From Phylloscopus collybita (taxonomy: Eukaryota > Chordata > Aves > Passeriformes > Phylloscopidae): a stretch of 64,000 bases of DNA. Where the stretch lies: the NCBI GenBank assembly GCA_027886175.1, contig JAJNNQ010000008.1, positions 4,867,501-4,931,500 of the forward strand, written 5' to 3'. Positions 61,501 through 64,000 of the stretch are shown here, piece by piece (the first letter of the stretch is position 1; each line of letters opens with the position of its first letter). The notes below the pieces were generated by a model that saw only the letters and a program-made list of their open reading frames with translations, searched no databases and was not told the DNA's origin. A program made the position numbers and the translations under genes.

Positions 61501-64000
61501 TTAATAGAGACCAGATTCTGCTTCAGTGGGGGAGGGAAGGGGAATCCTGCAATATTCCACCCACTCCTACCCAAAACAGAGGCGCCAGCTCTTTGGAAAT
61601 ATTTATCCATCCAAAGCCTGGCAGCATATGAAAATGATCAGATTCAATTCTTTATTTATACAGCTTTCTGGGTAAAAAAGAATCCCTATTCTGTGTCTTT
61701 CTGTGGACTTAAAATGAAGTCTGTAGACTTAAAACTCCCTACATAGGAGTGAAAAAAATGTTGAAGTGTCTTGTGTGGCAGTTGGATTTTAGAACAGTGA
61801 CACTTTGCAAGGGGAAAAAAATTGCAAGTGCAGTAATAACTTAGAAATTATCACTTTGCTAAATTTCATTTTTATGTATCCTAAAAGCCCCCAACCAATT
61901 AAAAACATTTCCCCCCTAGAAAAAAGGCAACCCCCTCCCCCCTTCAGGGTGCTGTAAGGTTTGTTTGCTGTTTTTTCATCATAGAGAATCCCTTCCATTC
62001 TAGTTTAGCACACCAGGTCTTTATTTTAATGAACATATTCTTTGCATCTGAGGGCATCTGAGGTGGATTGTGCTTGAATTTTCAAAGGTGATTATGTTTT
62101 TGTGCAATTACAGCACTCTGATGTAAATGGGTTGGGAGTGGATTTAGGAATTTTCATTGAAGTTTTTAGGCACCTCTGAGTTGAACTGTATTCTGTTACA
62201 TTTTTAACATAGTTTGTTTTGAATACAAGATGCTTTTGAGTTTTTATATCAACTTGTATAGCTCAGTTACATCAGATACTGCAAATCCAGCCCCACTGTC
62301 CAGGATTCTTTTGTTTCAAAGATGCTTTTGAAGTCAGTGAGTGTTCTTAGTGCCTTCAAAATTAATTAGGTGTACCAGTGGCTTTTACTTTTACAAAAAT
62401 ACTGGAATGCTGAGACAGTAAATGTTTAATAATACACATGAAGAAAGACCTTATCCCCATTTAAAGATTATTGTTAAAAAAAAATGAGGTGTATGAAGTA
62501 TTTGTGTGTTCCCCTTTGCCATACTAGAAGAGTGAGGAGACTAAAGGGGTGTTGGTGAGGCAGATGTTTTATTTTCACTGTCTTCATCTTCTTGTGTCAT
62601 GGTTGGAAGAGTCAGGATGAGTGTCTCTGGTCTGGTGTCACTATGAATGACCAGAGTTCAGTGTCAGGATAAGAACTGTTCTGCAGAAATTACTGTGAAG
62701 TTGCTGTCTAGACGTGAATTTCCATGAAAAACTTTGGCTTGCTTTTCAGTCTTCTGGCATGGTGGCATGATGCAAAAATGTGTTACACTCTCCAGAACGG
62801 CTAGGAGAGATTTAAACAGTTCCTAGTTGGTGAAATTAGAATTGATGGGAAGAAATGTCCCGTGTTCAGTGCGGAAGAGCCCCAAGCAGGTGCCACCTGC
62901 CAGCTCTTTGCTGGAGCAGATGGCACAAAACAGTGGATTTTCAAGGGGTGGGTAAAGAGAAGAGGCCCTCTGGTGTGTTGTTTGTGCAGGTGGGGGTATT
63001 GTGTGAAGGTTTGTTTTGTACAGACACTGTAAGTTCAGACTTGCAGTGATGTGTGTGAGCGCGCAGTTTGTCCAGCTGTGTTCCTGCAGAGCTTGGCTGA
63101 GGATGTCCCCGTGGCTTTGCTTGGGGATGGGTTGGATCTGTTCTCAGTCTTCCAATGTAATTTCTTCAAACAGTATTTTTGAAATGTCATATTTTTCTAC
63201 TTTGTGTTCATTTCCTATGTTACTGCCATGCTCTTTATTTTAGCAACACTGTGAGTAGAGACAGAGTGGTTTGCTGTCCCTAAAACAGTCTATTCTAGCA
63301 ATGTCTGTTTGTGGTCTTGTGCTAAATATAAATTACATTAATGGCTAAGCAGAGCCATTTTGGGAAACTACATGAAATTCTCATTTTAAAAACCTTCATT
63401 TTGCTGAAAAAAACCCCCCTGTTTTGGAACTTTTGTTTCTTCCAGAAGCAATCCCTCTCGCTGCAAAGCACCAAAACCCCCACCAACCCCACCCTTTAAA
63501 ATGTGCTGGAGTAAAAATTTACCTAAATTTTAAATACTGTGTCCTGCTCTAGCTTTTTTACATATTCTTGTTTGTTGGGAATTACCAGTTGAAGTGGTCA
63601 AGATAGGTTTCATTTAATTGTGCTGAAACTGAGAACTCTTAAAAAACAAACAGGATTTTTTTACAGTAGTGTAAACAGTTGACAGAAAATGTAGTAGGGC
63701 TTTCATGTTCTTCCCAAGATTCTAGACAGTGAAATTATTCTCCTTTTCTTAATTTTTTTTTTCTAAGATGAAACTCTTAGTGTAAATAAATGCTCTAACT
63801 AATTATATTTTTCTCAAATACAACTGGCTTCAGAAGAAAGTATAGTATTACAATAAGTATGTGGGGACTTTTTTGGTTTTCATTTTGGCTTGGGGTTTTT
63901 TTTAAAAAAATTCTCACCAGACTCTCAGATTTTAAAGGTTTGGTTTTTTTTTTTTTTTTCCCCTTATTAATCTGGAATTAATTTAATTAGTGTTTATTGT
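58532..64000 (+). other. CBFB: CBFB intron 5, running off the window
   Basis: Starts after the exon 5 donors and continues to the window end. A CR1 fragment lies at about 59692-59862, and a 16-T tract at 63944-63959. I looked for the expected exon 6 reading (ARRQQDPSPG in one frame, KKTTRP in the other) and did not see it, so the terminal exon and 3' UTR should lie beyond this window. Confidence 0.8.
59692..59862 (-). mobile_element. CR1 LINE 3' end fragment, - strand, in CBFB intron 5
   Basis: The + strand reads agaatcacagaatcactggg, ttggaagagaccttcaagat, tatcgagtccaacccagccc, then catccagggatggtgactcc and ccctgggcagaccattccag. It is a typical antisense CR1 3' tail, truncated and non-coding, and inserted opposite to the transcription of CBFB. 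Confidence 0.93.

Noticed and set aside
58532..64000. CBFB exon 6 within the window
   Set aside because: I looked for the expected two-frame reading (ARRQQDPSPG / KKTTRP) behind an acceptor and did not find it.
1..64000. CRISPR array, phage, bacterial operon, endogenous retrovirus with LTRs, tRNA or rRNA genes
   Set aside because: No regularly spaced repeats, paired LTRs, retroviral motifs, tRNA-like cloverleaf boxes or rRNA blocks were seen; the gene structure is vertebrate.

Overview
The window looks like avian nuclear DNA. It carries several truncated copies of CR1-type LINEs with the characteristic bird 3' end, long homopolymer tracts, and one vertebrate gene with compact GT-AG introns. 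The only protein-coding gene I can identify with confidence is CBFB (core-binding factor beta subunit, the non-DNA-binding partner of the RUNX transcription factors), on the + strand. Exons 1-5 lie at 35667-35744, 35968-36054, 40401-40517, 54115-54231 and 58405-58500. They join in frame to give residues 1-165. The terminal exon 6 was not found and should lie beyond position 64000. The species cannot be named from the sequence alone.

Layout. 1-838: a GC-rich stretch with an open frame to a stop at 181, then an AATAAA signal followed directly by 44 A residues. This could be the 3' end of an upstream gene or of a retrocopy, and it remains unresolved. 839-34750: about 34 kb with no recognisable coding gene. 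It holds CR1 fragments (about 4060, 20476, 25630, 29240 and 34340), microsatellites, and several AT-rich, homeobox-motif-rich stretches that look like candidate regulatory elements. Base composition is GC-rich up to about 20.9 kb and more AT-rich after that. 34750-36430: a strong CpG island holding the CBFB promoter, exon 1, intron 1 and exon 2. It contains a perfect NRF1 palindrome, a triplicated TGACG element, an AP-1 site, GC boxes, a short upstream ORF and a dense G-quadruplex motif just before the start codon. 36055-64000: CBFB introns 2-5 with the remaining exons, one CR1 fragment in intron 5, a GGAT microsatellite and a GC-rich candidate element in intron 4.

How it works together. The promoter is of the TATA-less housekeeping type. 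The encoded protein would heterodimerise with Runt domains and strengthen their DNA binding. The most informative details are at exon 5. A second donor lies exactly 31 nt downstream of the first, matching the known vertebrate 187-aa/182-aa isoform pair. A TAG-CAG tandem acceptor could also include or omit one glutamine. I found no CRISPR array, tRNA, rRNA, provirus or exotic system. Nearly all other open frames are short and show no family resemblance.
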